Counted from the first letter of the stretch, positions 52,009 through 61,466 are shown. The stretch: 64,000 bases of DNA from Terriglobia bacterium (GCA_021323595.1 JAJPKR010000042.1:62001-126000); one strand, 5' to 3'. Numbers and translations: made by a program. Notes: a model not told the origin generated them from the sequence alone.

Positions 52009-53832
52009 TTGGATCTCGAAGAAAAAGTTCGGCAGTTGCCCTTGGCGGCGGGCGTGTACCTATTCAAGGATTCGGCCGGCCAGGTGATTTACGTGGGCAA
52101 GGCGAAGAGCCTGCGCGCCCGCGTCAAGAACTACTTCGCGGCGCACCGAGCCGAAGACGCCAAGACCGGCTCGCTGGTCCGCGAGGCGAGCGATCTCGAT
52201 TACATCGTCGTGGACAACGAGCGCGAGGCGCTGGCGCTCGAAAACAACTTAATCAAGCAGATCAAGCCGCGCTTCAACGTCCTGCTGCGCGACGACAAGA
52301 CCTACCCTTACATCCAGCTCACGCACGAGCGCTGGCCGCGCGTATATGTCACGCGCCGGCTGAACGATCCGGAGTCGGAATACTTCGGCCCCTATTTTCC
52401 GGCCAGCCTGGCGCACCGCTTGGTTCACTTCATCAACCGGTATTTCAAGGTTCCGTCGTGCCGCGTGGATCTGACCCGCTTTCATCCCAACGCCTGCCTC
52501 GAGTACCACATCCTGCGCTGCCTGGGGCCATGCGTGAAAGACCTGACGACGGAGGCGGAGTACCAGGCCGCGGTGCAGCGGGCGCGGATGCTGCTGAGCG
52601 GCAAGCATGCCGAATTGATCCGGGAATTGAAGGGGCGGCGGGACCAAGCCGCGGCCGAGGAGCGGTTCGAAGAGGCGGCGACGTACCGGGATCTGATCGC
52701 GGTGATCGAAGATGCCGCCGAGCGCCAGAAGATGGCCCAGGTCGAAGGCGATGACGCGGATGTCATCGGCCTATTCGCCGCCGACGGCCGCGCCGCTGCC
52801 AATCTCTTTCACGTGCGCCATGGCCGCGTGGTGGATCGCCGCGAATTTTACTGGGAAGCCCTGCCGGAGAACGGCGAAGACGCCGCCCTGCTGGCGCCGC
52901 TGGTCAAGCAGCTTTATCTGGGCCAGCCTTACGTGCCGCCGTTGATCCTCGTTCCCGGTGAAATCGAGGACGGCGAGGAGCTAGCCGCAGCGCTGAGCCA
53001 GCAGCAGCGGCGTCGGGTGGAAATCGCCATGCCGCAGCGGGGATCGAAGCGGGCGCTGCTGGAGCTGGCCGCACGCAACGCCGAGCATCTTTTCAACCAG
53101 CGGTTCCGCGAGAGCGCGCCCTCGGCGCGAGCGATCGCCACGACGGTGCAAGACGCGCTGGAACTGCCGGAGCCGCCGCGCCGCATCGAATGTTTCGACA
53201 TCTCGCATTTTCAGGGGGCCGACACCGTGGCCTCGATGGTGGTCTGGGAGGGCAAGATGAAACGCGCGGACTACCGGAAATTCATCGTGCGCGGCGTGAC
53301 GGGGGTGGACGACTTCCTCTCCATGCAGGAGGTGGTCGGGCGCCGGTACCGGCGGCTGCAAGAGGCCCAGGCGGCGTTTCCGAGCCTGATTTTGGTGGAC
53401 GGCGGGCTGGGCCAGCTTCACGCGGCGGCCAAGGCGCTGCACGATCTCGGCATCACCGGACAGCCGCTGGCGGCGCTGGCGAAGCGCGAGGAAGTGCTGT
53501 ATATCGCCGGGCGGGAAAGCCAGCCGTTGCGCCTGGACGCCCATTCGCCGGTGCTGCACCTGGTGCAAATGATCCGGGACGAAGCGCATCGCTTCGCAAT
53601 CAGCTTCCACCGGCAGCGGCGGCAGCGCCGCACCCTGCGCTCGCCGCTGCGGGAGATTCCGGGCGTCGGCGAGGCCGCGACGCGGCGTTTGCTGCGCCGA
53701 TTCGGGAGCCTGCGCGCGGTGCAGGCCGCCGGCCAGCCGGAACTGGCGGAAGTGCTGAACCGCCGCCAAGTCGCGGCGCTGTGGGCGCACCTGCATCCCT
53801 CGCCCGAGGCGGGGGCGGAGAGCCGAGACTAG
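52009..53832 (+). CDS. uvrC: UvrABC excinuclease subunit C
   Basis: A 607-aa nuclease that makes both incisions in nucleotide-excision repair. It starts at TTG 52009, preceded by GAGGGGG. GIY-YIG domain at the N-terminus (AGVYLFKDSAGQVIYVGKAK, about 14-33), UVR domain with RRDQAAAEERFEEAATYRDL (about 205-224), the RNase H-like endonuclease core with ECFDISHFQGADTVASMVVW and LILVDGGLGQLHAA, and two C-terminal helix-hairpin-helix motifs (EIPGVGEAATRRLLRRFGS). All expected parts are present. Confidence 0.95.
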   Translation: MDLEEKVRQLPLAAGVYLFKDSAGQVIYVGKAKSLRARVKNYFAAHRAEDAKTGSLVREASDLDYIVVDNEREALALENNLIKQIKPRFNVLLRDDKTYPYIQLTHERWPRVYVTRRLNDPESEYFGPYFPASLAHRLVHFINRYFKVPSCRVDLTRFHPNACLEYHILRCLGPCVKDLTTEAEYQAAVQRARMLLSGKHAELIRELKGRRDQAAAEERFEEAATYRDLIAVIEDAAERQKMAQVEGDDADVIGLFAADGRAAANLFHVRHGRVVDRREFYWEALPENGEDAALLAPLVKQLYLGQPYVPPLILVPGEIEDGEELAAALSQQQRRRVEIAMPQRGSKRALLELAARNAEHLFNQRFRESAPSARAIATTVQDALELPEPPRRIECFDISHFQGADTVASMVVWEGKMKRADYRKFIVRGVTGVDDFLSMQEVVGRRYRRLQEAQAAFPSLILVDGGLGQLHAAAKALHDLGITGQPLAALAKREEVLYIAGRESQPLRLDAHSPVLHLVQMIRDEAHRFAISFHRQRRQRRTLRSPLREIPGVGEAATRRLLRRFGSLRAVQAAGQPELAEVLNRRQVAALWAHLHPSPEAGAESRD

Positions 53833-53948
53833 CGAGCGCGGCGCGCGCGGGCATGGGTGCGGGCCGCCTTGTACCATCTACCCGGTCGGTGCTAGCATCC
53901 CAACCAGGGCGATAAAGTCTTTGCCCGGAGGGGTGTAGGAGGCGAACT

Positions 53949-54251
53949 ATGGCGGATTCCAAGGGATTTTGGTTCATCGCGGGATTGGGTATCGGCGCGG
54001 CGCTGGGCATTCTCTACGCTCCCCGGCCGGGCGAGGAAACCCGCGAGCTGCTGAGCCGGAAGGCGGGAGAAAGCCGGGAGACGCTGACGCGCAAGACCGC
54101 CGAGTTCCGTCAGCAAGCCAGCGAATACATGGATCGCGGCAAGGAAGCGGTGTCGCGCCAGATCGATCAGTTCCAAGCCGCCGTGGAGGCGGGCAAACAG
54201 GCCTTTCGCGAATCGAGCGCCCCGGGCGAGGGCACTCCGCACCGCGCTTGA
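53949..54251 (+). CDS. YtxH-domain small membrane protein
   Basis: A 100-aa protein with one N-terminal hydrophobic segment FWFIAGLGIGAALGILYAPR (about 7-26) and the YtxH-typical PxxGxETR (GEETRELL) just after it. The rest is a charged helical, probably coiled-coil, region. YtxH proteins are general-stress proteins of unknown function. A paired membrane protein follows 20 nt downstream. Confidence 0.75.
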   Translation: MADSKGFWFIAGLGIGAALGILYAPRPGEETRELLSRKAGESRETLTRKTAEFRQQASEYMDRGKEAVSRQIDQFQAAVEAGKQAFRESSAPGEGTPHRA

Positions 54252-54271
54252 GCCGAGCCTAGGGAGACGCC

Positions 54272-54787
54272 ATGAACGCCGCGTTGCTGGTCGTACTCAC
54301 CATCTTCATCGTCATCACGGCGATCGCGGTGGCGTGGCAGACGATTATCCTGGTCAGCCTGGCGCGAGTGCTGACGCGCTTGGCGCTGCGTAGCGAGCGG
54401 GTGCTGAATGAGGTGGAAGGCCGGCTGCCGCCGCTGCTGACGGAGTCGGAGGCGATCTTGCGCGATTCCCGCGCCAAGATCGACATCGCCGGCACGCATT
54501 TGATCGAGATCACCGGCCTGGCCCGCGACCAAATGCGCCGGGCCGACGAGTTGTTCGCGGAAATCAGCGATCGCGCGCGCCTGCAAGTGATCCGCCTCGA
54601 TCAGGCGATCTCGACGACCTTCGAAAAAGTGGAAGAAACCACGGAGTTGGTGCAGCGCACGGTGCTGCGGCCGATCCGGGACGCGGCGGCCGTCATTCAC
54701 GGCGTGCGCACGGGCCTCGATTTCTTTTTACGCCGCCGCCCGTCGCCGCCGGCTCTTTCGCCGCAAGACGAAGAGATGTTCATCTAG
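54272..54787 (+). CDS. DUF948-like single-span coiled-coil membrane protein
   Basis: A 171-aa protein: one N-terminal transmembrane helix (about 4-30, LLVVLTIFIVITAIAVAWQT) followed by a long helical region with Leu/Glu/Arg periodicity (about 40-140), and a short basic tail. It resembles DUF948-type proteins, which are often found next to YtxH genes as here. Function unknown; probably an envelope stress accessory. Confidence 0.6.
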   Translation: MNAALLVVLTIFIVITAIAVAWQTIILVSLARVLTRLALRSERVLNEVEGRLPPLLTESEAILRDSRAKIDIAGTHLIEITGLARDQMRRADELFAEISDRARLQVIRLDQAISTTFEKVEETTELVQRTVLRPIRDAAAVIHGVRTGLDFFLRRRPSPPALSPQDEEMFI

Positions 54788-54830
54788 CGCCGGCGGCCCC
54801 GGCCGCTGCGGCCGCGGATTTTGGCCGGAG

Positions 54831-55946
54831 CTAGGCGGCGGCGTCAATCCAGGCGCCGCCCAAGACGAGGTCCTCCTGGTAGAGCACGACGGCTTGGCCG
54901 GGCGTGATCGCGCGCTGCGGCTGGTCGAAGACAACGCGCAAGCCGCCGCCGGGAAGCGGTTCAGCCCAAGCCGGCGCCGGCGCGTGGCGGTTGCGAATGC
55001 GCGCCTCGACGCGCACCGGCGCGGAGGGCGGCGCGCCGGCGATCCAATGAGCGCCGCGGGCCACGAGCGTGCGGTGCAATAACTCGGCATCTTGGCCCAC
55101 GACGACGCGGCGCGTTTTCGCTTCGATGCGCAGCACATAGAGCGGCCGGCCGGCGGCGATGCCCAGGCCCTTGCGCTGGCCGACGGTGAAATGATGCACG
55201 CCACGATGGCGGCCGAGCACGCGGCCGTCGGTCGAGACCAATTCCCCACCCGGCTCCGGGTCCTCGCCGCGTTCGGCGGCGTAGGCATCCAGGAACGCGG
55301 CGTAGTCGGTGCCGGGGACGAAGCAGATTTCGTGGCTGTCGGGCTTGTCGGCCACGCGCAGGCCGAGGCCGGCGGCGAGGGCGCGCACTTCGCGCTTGTG
55401 CTTTTCGCCCAAGGGAAAACAGGCGACGGCCAGCTGCTCCTGCGTGAGACCCCACAGAAAATAGGTCTGATCCTTGGCCGCGTCCACGGCGCGGCGCAGC
55501 TCATAACGATTGCCGGCGGGATCGCGGCTGACCCGGGCGTAATGGCCGGTGGCAATGCGCGTGGCGCCCAGGCGGCGCGCGGTGGCGGCGAAGGCCGCGA
55601 ATTTCACGTGGGTGTTGCAGCGGCTGCACGGCACCGGCGTGCGGCCGGCGCGGTACTCGGCGGCGAAGGCGGCGACGACGTCGCGCTCGAAGGACTCTTC
55701 GTAGTTGACGACGTAATGCGGGATGCCGAGTTGCTCGGCGACGCGGCGGGCGTCATGCACGTCTTCCAGCGAGCAACAGCGCCCGCGCGCCGGCTGGGGC
55801 ATGCCGGGCAGGCCGGCCAAGCGCCGCTGGTTCCAAAGCTGCATGGTCATGCCGACCAACGGCTCGCCCTGCGCGTGCAGCAAGGCCGCGGCGGTGGAGC
55901 TATCCACCCCGCCCGACATGGCAATGACCGTGATCGCGCCGCTCAT
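54831..55946 (-). CDS. mnmA: tRNA-specific 2-thiouridylase MnmA
   Basis: A 371-aa enzyme that thiolates U34 in Lys, Glu and Gln tRNAs. PP-loop SGGVDSS (about 11-17), catalytic Cys in PCSRCNTHVKF (about 101-111) and in SHEICFVPGTDY (about 203-214), and the C-terminal beta-barrel. The ATG shares one base with the stop of the desulfurase gene (TGATG). Sulfur would come from that desulfurase through MnmA's two Cys. Confidence 0.95.
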   Translation of the reverse strand: MSGAITVIAMSGGVDSSTAAALLHAQGEPLVGMTMQLWNQRRLAGLPGMPQPARGRCCSLEDVHDARRVAEQLGIPHYVVNYEESFERDVVAAFAAEYRAGRTPVPCSRCNTHVKFAAFAATARRLGATRIATGHYARVSRDPAGNRYELRRAVDAAKDQTYFLWGLTQEQLAVACFPLGEKHKREVRALAAGLGLRVADKPDSHEICFVPGTDYAAFLDAYAAERGEDPEPGGELVSTDGRVLGRHRGVHHFTVGQRKGLGIAAGRPLYVLRIEAKTRRVVVGQDAELLHRTLVARGAHWIAGAPPSAPVRVEARIRNRHAPAPAWAEPLPGGGLRVVFDQPQRAITPGQAVVLYQEDLVLGGAWIDAAA

Positions 55947-57127
55947 CAGGCGCGTGCCTCCGCCGGTTCGCGGTCGGGCTGCCAGCCTGGCGACAGCGCG
56001 CGCAAGCGCTCGACGGCGGCGGCCAGCGCCGCCAGCAAGGCCTCGATTTGCGGCCAGTCGCTCGACCGGCCGAAGCTGAACCGCAGGCAGCTCCTCGCCT
56101 CATGCCGGGGCAGGCCCATGGCCAGCAGCACGTGGGAGGGCTCGACGGCGCCGGAAGAGCAGGCGGCGCCGGTGGACACGCAGAAGCCGGCCAAGTCGAG
56201 GGCGATGACCAGCGCTTCGCCCTCGACGTGGGGGAAGCAGATGTTGCTAGTATTGGGCACGCGCGGCGCGCCCGCGCCGATCACCCGCGCCAGCGGAATG
56301 GTGGCGAGAACGGCGCGTTCGAAGCGGTCGCGCAACTCCGTCAGGCGCGCGGCTTCGCTCGCCAATTCCGCCGCCGCCAGCCGCGCGGCGGCGCCCAATC
56401 CCGCCAGGCCGGGCACGTTTTCGGTGCCGGCGCGCCGTTCGCGCTCGTGGTGGCCGCCGTAGAAGAGCGGCTGCAAGCGCGTGCCGCGCCGCACGTAGAG
56501 CGCGCCGGTGCCCTGCGGGCCGTAGAGCTTATGGCCGCTGATGCTGAGCAGATCGCAGCTCAGGCGGCGCACGTCGATGGGGAGCTTGCCGGCGCCCTGC
56601 ACGGCATCCACGTGCAAGGCGACTTTCGCCGCCCGGGTCACCGCCGCAATCTCCTCGATCGGCTGGATCACGCTGGTTTCGTTGTTGGCCACCACCACCG
56701 AGACCAGGGCTGTATCGGGGCGCAGCGCCTGCCGCACGTCCTCGGCGGAAACCAGGCCCTGGGCGTTCACGGGAAGATAGGTGACGCTCCAACCACGCTG
56801 CTCCAGCTCGCGGCAGGTGTTGAGGGCGGCGGGGTGCTCGATTTGCGTGGTCACCAGATGACCGCCGGGATGGAGCGCGGCGATGCCTTGAATCGCCAGA
56901 TTGTCGGCTTCGGTGCCGCCGCTGGTGAAGACGATTTCGGCGGGCCGGGCGCCCAGCAATTCCGCGACCGACTCCCGCGCAGCCTCCAGCAGCGCCTTGG
57001 CCGCCTGGCCCTGGCGATGAATCGAGCTGGCGTTGCCGAACTGCTCGAAATAGGCGGCGCGCATCGCCTCCCAGGCCGCGGGCGCCAGGGGCGTGGTGGC
57101 GTTGTGGTCGAAATAGGCGGCCGGCAT
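55946..57127 (-). CDS. Cysteine desulfurase (IscS/NifS class I-like)
   Basis: A 393-aa PLP enzyme beginning YFDHNATTPLAPAAWEAM. The PLP lysine is in SISGHKLYGPQGTGALYVR (about 194-212) and the sulfur-carrying Cys in STGAACSSGAVEPSHVL (about 315-331). Cotranscribed with mnmA, it is the likely sulfur donor for tRNA 2-thiolation, and it may also serve Fe-S assembly. Confidence 0.93.
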   Translation of the reverse strand: MPAAYFDHNATTPLAPAAWEAMRAAYFEQFGNASSIHRQGQAAKALLEAARESVAELLGARPAEIVFTSGGTEADNLAIQGIAALHPGGHLVTTQIEHPAALNTCRELEQRGWSVTYLPVNAQGLVSAEDVRQALRPDTALVSVVVANNETSVIQPIEEIAAVTRAAKVALHVDAVQGAGKLPIDVRRLSCDLLSISGHKLYGPQGTGALYVRRGTRLQPLFYGGHHERERRAGTENVPGLAGLGAAARLAAAELASEAARLTELRDRFERAVLATIPLARVIGAGAPRVPNTSNICFPHVEGEALVIALDLAGFCVSTGAACSSGAVEPSHVLLAMGLPRHEARSCLRFSFGRSSDWPQIEALLAALAAAVERLRALSPGWQPDREPAEARA

Positions 57128-57159
57128 GGGTCTATTATCGCCCGGCGCGGCGGCGGGGC

Positions 57160-58134
57160 CTATTCGCCGGGCTGGCGGGCGGAGGGCGGCGCGGGTCCGC
57201 GATAGTAGCCGGTGCGCGCGGTCAGGTGCAGGCCGTGGGTGTGCGGGCCGACCAGCTCGACGCGAATGGCGTGGAAGCCGGCCTGGGTCTGCGTGGGACG
57301 GTAGCCCAGCGTGTATTGGTCGCGAATGGCGGCGGCGACCGAGCGCGTGATCTCATCCACTTGCGCCAAATCCTTGGGGAAATACGCCGCGCCGCCGGTG
57401 GCCTGCGCCAGGCGCTTGAGCGCGCGCTGCGCCTGCTTGCGGTCGATGTCATCGGGGCTCGAGAGGCCGATGCAATAGATCAGCGGCCCGTGCTCGTTTT
57501 GCGCGATGCGGACGACGTCTTCCAGATGGTAACGGCTGTCGTTGTCGGCGCCGTCGCTGATGACCAGCAGCACCTTCTTGTCGCGCTTGCCTTGCTCCAG
57601 GTGATCGAGCGAGGCGATGACCGCATCGTAGAGCGCCGTGCCCCCGGTCGAGCTGATGTGCTCGAGCCCCTGCTGCAAGGCGGCGATGGAGCTGGTGAAA
57701 TCGGCGTCGAGATAGTATTCGTCGTTGAAGTTGACGATGAAGACCTCGTCCTGGGGATTGCTGGCGCGGACGAAATTCAACGCGGCGGCATTCACTTCCG
57801 CGCGCTTGTCGCGCATGCTGCCGCTGTCATCGATGACGATGCCCACGGACACCGGGGCGTCGCTGTGGGAGAAATAGTCGACGCGCTGCGGCACGTCGTC
57901 TTCGAGGACCCTGAAGTTAGCCTGCTGCAGGCCGTCCACGGGCCGGCCCTTCTTGTCGGTCACGGAGGCATGGACGAGGACCTCGGAGGCGATCGCCTTG
58001 AAGACGTACGGCGCCTGGCCGGGGCGCTGGCCGACGGCCGCGCCGCACAGCGCGCAGATCAACAGAGCTGCGGGCAGGGCGGCGGGCCACCGCGCGCGCC
58101 GGACGAGCGGAAGGGGGTCAGCGGGCAGGGGCAT
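57160..58134 (-). CDS. VWFA-domain secreted protein, second of a tandem pair
   Basis: A 324-aa protein with a signal peptide (LPAALLICALCGAAVGQ), a beta-sandwich-like region (SEVLVHASVTDKKGRPVDGL), and a VWA domain. The MIDAS motif is IDDSGSM (about 108-114), with FNDEYY and VISDGADND as further metal or core segments. Start at 58134 gives a signal peptide and overlaps the upstream gene by 17 nt. The protein class is abundant in Acidobacteria and its role is unknown. Confidence 0.82.
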   Translation of the reverse strand: MPLPADPLPLVRRARWPAALPAALLICALCGAAVGQRPGQAPYVFKAIASEVLVHASVTDKKGRPVDGLQQANFRVLEDDVPQRVDYFSHSDAPVSVGIVIDDSGSMRDKRAEVNAAALNFVRASNPQDEVFIVNFNDEYYLDADFTSSIAALQQGLEHISSTGGTALYDAVIASLDHLEQGKRDKKVLLVISDGADNDSRYHLEDVVRIAQNEHGPLIYCIGLSSPDDIDRKQAQRALKRLAQATGGAAYFPKDLAQVDEITRSVAAAIRDQYTLGYRPTQTQAGFHAIRVELVGPHTHGLHLTARTGYYRGPAPPSARQPGE

Positions 58135-59155
58135 AGTAGCCCGTCTTGGCATAGACGGTGAGCGGCGGCAATCCCGGGGGCGGATTGAGCTTGACGCGGA
58201 TTTTACGCCACTTGCCGTCATGTTTCAGGTTGCTGGGGCTGTAGCCGATCACATATTCGTTGCGCAGTTCCTCGCCGATCTTGGTGGCCACATCGGGCAA
58301 CTCGTCCACGTCGCTGATCGCGAACATGCGGCCGCCGGTGGTCTCGGCGATGTCGCTCAGCAGCGAAGGCCCGGCGGCCTCCTCGGGAGTGTCGCGGCTG
58401 CCGACCGGGGAAAAGATTCCGATGGCGTAGATTTGGACGTCGCTTTCGCGGACCACGTTGCGGATTTCCCGCTCGGTGTAGCGGCTATGATTATCGCCGC
58501 CGTCGGAGATGATCAGCAGCGCCTTCCGGGCATGGTGCGCGCTGCGCATCTTATCCAGGCCCAAGTAGATGGCGTCGAGCAAGGCGGTGCGCCCATGAGC
58601 GGGCAAGAAAGAAACGCTATTCTCCAGCTGGTCGATGTTGGTGGTGAAGTCGTCGAGCAGGCGGGGCTCGTCGGCGAAATCCACCATGAAGAACTCGTCC
58701 TGGGGATTGGCGGTGCGGAAAAACTCGCGCAGGGCCTCGCGCGACTTGTCGATTTTATCGCTCATGCTGCCGCTGCTGTCGAAGATGATGCCCACCGAGA
58801 TGGGGGCATCTTCGGTCGAGAACGTCTTGATCTTTTGCGGCACTTTGTCCTCGAAAATGCTGAATTGATCGGCTTCGAGGCCGGTCACCAGCCGATCCAT
58901 GGGGTCGGTGACGGTTACCGGCACGAGCACGAGGTTGACGTTGGCCTTGATCTCGACGCTGGGGTTCGGGGCGCCTTTGGCTTTGGCGGGCGGCGGCGGC
59001 AACGGCGCGGCGGCGGGCGGAGGGGGAGCGATACGGGGGACGATATGGACCTGCTGCGCGGCGACGCCGAGCGCGCCAAAAACCAATAACAGCGCGCCGG
59101 CGAGTGCCGGAACGATGGCGCTTCGATTTACTGCGCTCAATCGCCACCGCCGCAT
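58118..59155 (-). CDS. VWFA-domain secreted protein, first of a tandem pair
   Basis: A 345-aa protein. Start at 59155 was chosen so the signal peptide (SAIVPALAGALLLVFGALGV) is N-terminal; the in-frame ATG at 59311 adds 52 residues. A Pro-rich linker is followed by NLVLVPVTVTDPMDRLVTGL and VWA with MIDAS FDSSGSM, VDFADE and ISDGGDNHS. It shares long stretches with the next gene (for example FFRTANPQDEFFMVDFADE versus NFVRASNPQDEVFIVNFNDE), so the two arose by duplication. Confidence 0.82.
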   Translation of the reverse strand: MRRWRLSAVNRSAIVPALAGALLLVFGALGVAAQQVHIVPRIAPPPPAAAPLPPPPAKAKGAPNPSVEIKANVNLVLVPVTVTDPMDRLVTGLEADQFSIFEDKVPQKIKTFSTEDAPISVGIIFDSSGSMSDKIDKSREALREFFRTANPQDEFFMVDFADEPRLLDDFTTNIDQLENSVSFLPAHGRTALLDAIYLGLDKMRSAHHARKALLIISDGGDNHSRYTEREIRNVVRESDVQIYAIGIFSPVGSRDTPEEAAGPSLLSDIAETTGGRMFAISDVDELPDVATKIGEELRNEYVIGYSPSNLKHDGKWRKIRVKLNPPPGLPPLTVYAKTGYYAPAR

Positions 59156-59304
59156 ACTGCTTGCCCGGGCGGCGCCGCCGCGAAAACCCCCAGCGAGGCA
59201 ATCCGCCGTTATCTTTGACATTACCACCGATGCCGGGCCGCGGACTTCGCGGCCAGTGGGCGCGCTGCGGCGGCGCGGGCGCGCCGCGCCGGGGAGCGGG
59301 ACCG

Positions 59305-59333
59305 TGGGCAACCCCGCTGCGGACCCCTATAAT
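59305..59333 (+). promoter_or_regulatory. Sigma70-type promoter of the CDF transporter gene
   Basis: TGGGCA (59305-59310), 17-bp spacer, TATAAT (59328-59333). The -10 is consensus and the -35 matches four of six. It lies 52 nt before the ATG at 59385. Confidence 0.62.
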
Positions 59334-59384
59334 GAGATCATTCCACCGATTTTGGCCGCGCGGCCGAAGGCGCGCGAGCCCCGC

Positions 59385-60809
59385 ATGACCACCCTCACAA
59401 CGCCTGAGACCGCCGTCCGCGAGAAGCGGCGGGTGGCGTTCTATTCCTTGCTGGCCACGCTGGGCCTGCTCGTCTTCAAGCTCTGGGTGGCGGTGGCCAG
59501 CCACAGCCTGAGTATCGCGGCGGAGGCGGCCAACTCGGGCTTGGATCTGCTGGCGGCCATCCTGACCTGGACCGCGATCGGCGTGGCCGCGAAGCCGGCC
59601 GACGCCAATCATCCCTTCGGCCACGGCAAGTTCGAGAACTTCTCCGCGTTCCTGGAAACCGGCTTGCTGGTGATCACGGCGATTCTGGTGTTGCGCGCGG
59701 CGCTGCTGCGGGCGCTGGCGCCGCCGGTGCTGGTGCATGTCACGTGGGCGGCATTCACGGTGATGGGGGTGTCGCTGGCGGTGGACCTATGGCGGACGCG
59801 AGCGCTGGGCCGCGCCGCCGCGCGCTACGGCAGCGACGCGCTCGAAGCCGATGCCTTGAACTATTCCAGCGACCTGTGGTCGAGCATCGCCGTGCTCATC
59901 GCCTTGGGGCTGATGTGGCTGGGCCAGCGGTTCGGGTGGACGGCGCTGCGGCACGCCGATGCCGCCGCCGCGGCGGCGGTGGCGCTGGCGATGCTTTACG
60001 TTTCGCTGCGGCTGGGACGCCGGACCGCCGGCGCCCTGCTGGATGAAGCGCCGGCGGAGCTGCATGACGAGCTGCGCGCCCGCGTGCGGGCGGTGCCGGG
60101 AGTCGAGGCGGTGGACCAACTGCGGCTGCGGCGCTCCGGCAACCGGTATTTCATGGACCTGCGGCTCGCCATGGCGCGGACGCTGAGCCTGGAGCGGGCG
60201 CGGGAGGTGCGGGAGGAAGTGGCGGCGCGCATCCATCGCCGCCTGCCCGACGCCGACGTAGTGGTCGAGACCCAGCCGCGGCGGCCGCCGGCCGTGGATC
60301 TCTTCGAACAATTGCGCGCCGTGGCCTTGCGCCATGGCGCGAACGTGCACGATCTCTCGGTGTACGACATCAACGGGGCGCTCAATGTCGAATTGCATTT
60401 GGAGCTCGACGAGGCGCTCTCGCTCAAGGAAGCGCACGACTGGGTGAGCGGCATCGAAAGCGAGATGCGGCGGGAATTGCCGCAAATCCGCCAGATCGTC
60501 AGCCACATCGAGCCGGAGCGGCGGGCGGCGGTGCCCGCCGAAGCCGCCGGCGGCGAGGGGCGCATCGTGGCGCTGGCGCAAGCCGCGGCCGCCGCCGAGC
60601 CGGGCATGCTGGATTGCCACAATGTGGAGCTGCGGCGCAGCTCCGGGCACCTGTCGCTGAGTTGCCATTGCACCTTCCCGGATTCGATGCCGGTGGGACG
60701 GGTGCATGACATCGTGTCGCGGTTCGAAGCCCGCCTGCGGCGGGAACTGCCGGAATTGTCGCGGGTCACGATCCATACCGAGCCGGGCTCGGACAACCGC
60801 GGCGCGTAA
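59385..60809 (+). CDS. Cation diffusion facilitator with three tandem C-terminal domains
   Basis: A 474-aa CDF exporter. Six transmembrane helices occupy about 14-210. The helix 2 site reads EAANSGLD (Asn50, Asp54) and helix 5 ALNYSSD (Asn159, Asp163), so both positions usually held by Asp or His in Zn-type proteins are Asn. HPFGHGKFE follows helix 2. The cytoplasmic part is three ferredoxin-like domains in tandem (about 224-298, 305-381, 393-470), where typical CDFs have one. The metal is unknown; Asn-x3-Asp sites occur in Mn-type CDFs, among others. Start at 59385 was chosen for the membrane topology; the frame is open further upstream. Confidence 0.88.
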   Translation: MTTLTTPETAVREKRRVAFYSLLATLGLLVFKLWVAVASHSLSIAAEAANSGLDLLAAILTWTAIGVAAKPADANHPFGHGKFENFSAFLETGLLVITAILVLRAALLRALAPPVLVHVTWAAFTVMGVSLAVDLWRTRALGRAAARYGSDALEADALNYSSDLWSSIAVLIALGLMWLGQRFGWTALRHADAAAAAAVALAMLYVSLRLGRRTAGALLDEAPAELHDELRARVRAVPGVEAVDQLRLRRSGNRYFMDLRLAMARTLSLERAREVREEVAARIHRRLPDADVVVETQPRRPPAVDLFEQLRAVALRHGANVHDLSVYDINGALNVELHLELDEALSLKEAHDWVSGIESEMRRELPQIRQIVSHIEPERRAAVPAEAAGGEGRIVALAQAAAAAEPGMLDCHNVELRRSSGHLSLSCHCTFPDSMPVGRVHDIVSRFEARLRRELPELSRVTIHTEPGSDNRGA

Positions 60810-60892
60810 GCGGTGGGGGGCGGGGCGATAAGCTTCGCAGGGCTTCGTTCTCCCACCCCAAGCCGCGCCGCTGCGCAGTTGGCAGGGACCCT

Positions 60893-60920
60893 CCCCGCGG
60901 CATCTCGCGGGGCTTCTCTT
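60893..60920 (+). terminator. Possible terminator after the CDF gene
   Basis: CCCCGCG (60893-60899), loop GCATCT, CGCGGGG (60906-60912), then CTTCTCTT. A perfect 7-bp GC stem with a pyrimidine-rich, T-broken tail. The rest of the 223-nt gap to the OsmC gene has no gene. Confidence 0.4.
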
Positions 60921-61032
60921 GGCGCTCCGCTGCGCTGCGCATTCCCCCTCGATCTCGGCGGGCTGGATCTTCCGTGGTGGACTCGGGGGCTGCCGCCAAC
61001 GGCGGTGCGAGCAATTGGGGGATCATAGAGAC

Positions 61033-61464
61033 ATGGCAACGACGACGGCCCGCGCACAATGGATTGACGGCGAACGCTTTCTCACGACGGCCACGAGCGG
61101 TCACGCGGTGGTGCTCGATTCGAATCGCGAGAGCGACACCGCGCCCGGACCCATGGAGATGGTGCTGGCGGCGCTCTGCGCCTGCACGGCCACGGACATG
61201 GTCACGATCTTGCGCAAGAAACGCCAGCCGCTCGAGCACCTGACGGTCAGCGCGCGCGCCGAACGCGCGCCGGAACCGCCGCAGGTCTATACACGGATCG
61301 AACTGGAATATCGGATCGGCGGCGCGGTGGAGCGCAAGGCGGCCGAAGACGCGCTGCAGCTTTCGAAGAACAAGTACTGCAGCGTCTCCATCATGCTCGG
61401 CAAGACCGCGGAAATCTCCAGCACCCTGGTGCTGGATGCGCCCGCCGCCGCCGGCGCGCGCTAA
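61033..61464 (+). CDS. OsmC-family peroxiredoxin-like protein
   Basis: A 143-aa OsmC-fold protein. The two redox Cys regions are ALCACTATDMVTIL (about 47-60) and SKNKYCSVSIML (about 115-126). Conserved GPGPMEMVLAAL-like region (APGPMEMVLAALCAC) matches the YhfA-type subgroup. It probably reduces organic hydroperoxides or a related substrate. nusB follows 2 nt downstream. Confidence 0.86.
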   Translation: MATTTARAQWIDGERFLTTATSGHAVVLDSNRESDTAPGPMEMVLAALCACTATDMVTILRKKRQPLEHLTVSARAERAPEPPQVYTRIELEYRIGGAVERKAAEDALQLSKNKYCSVSIMLGKTAEISSTLVLDAPAAAGAR

Positions 61465-61466
61465 CC

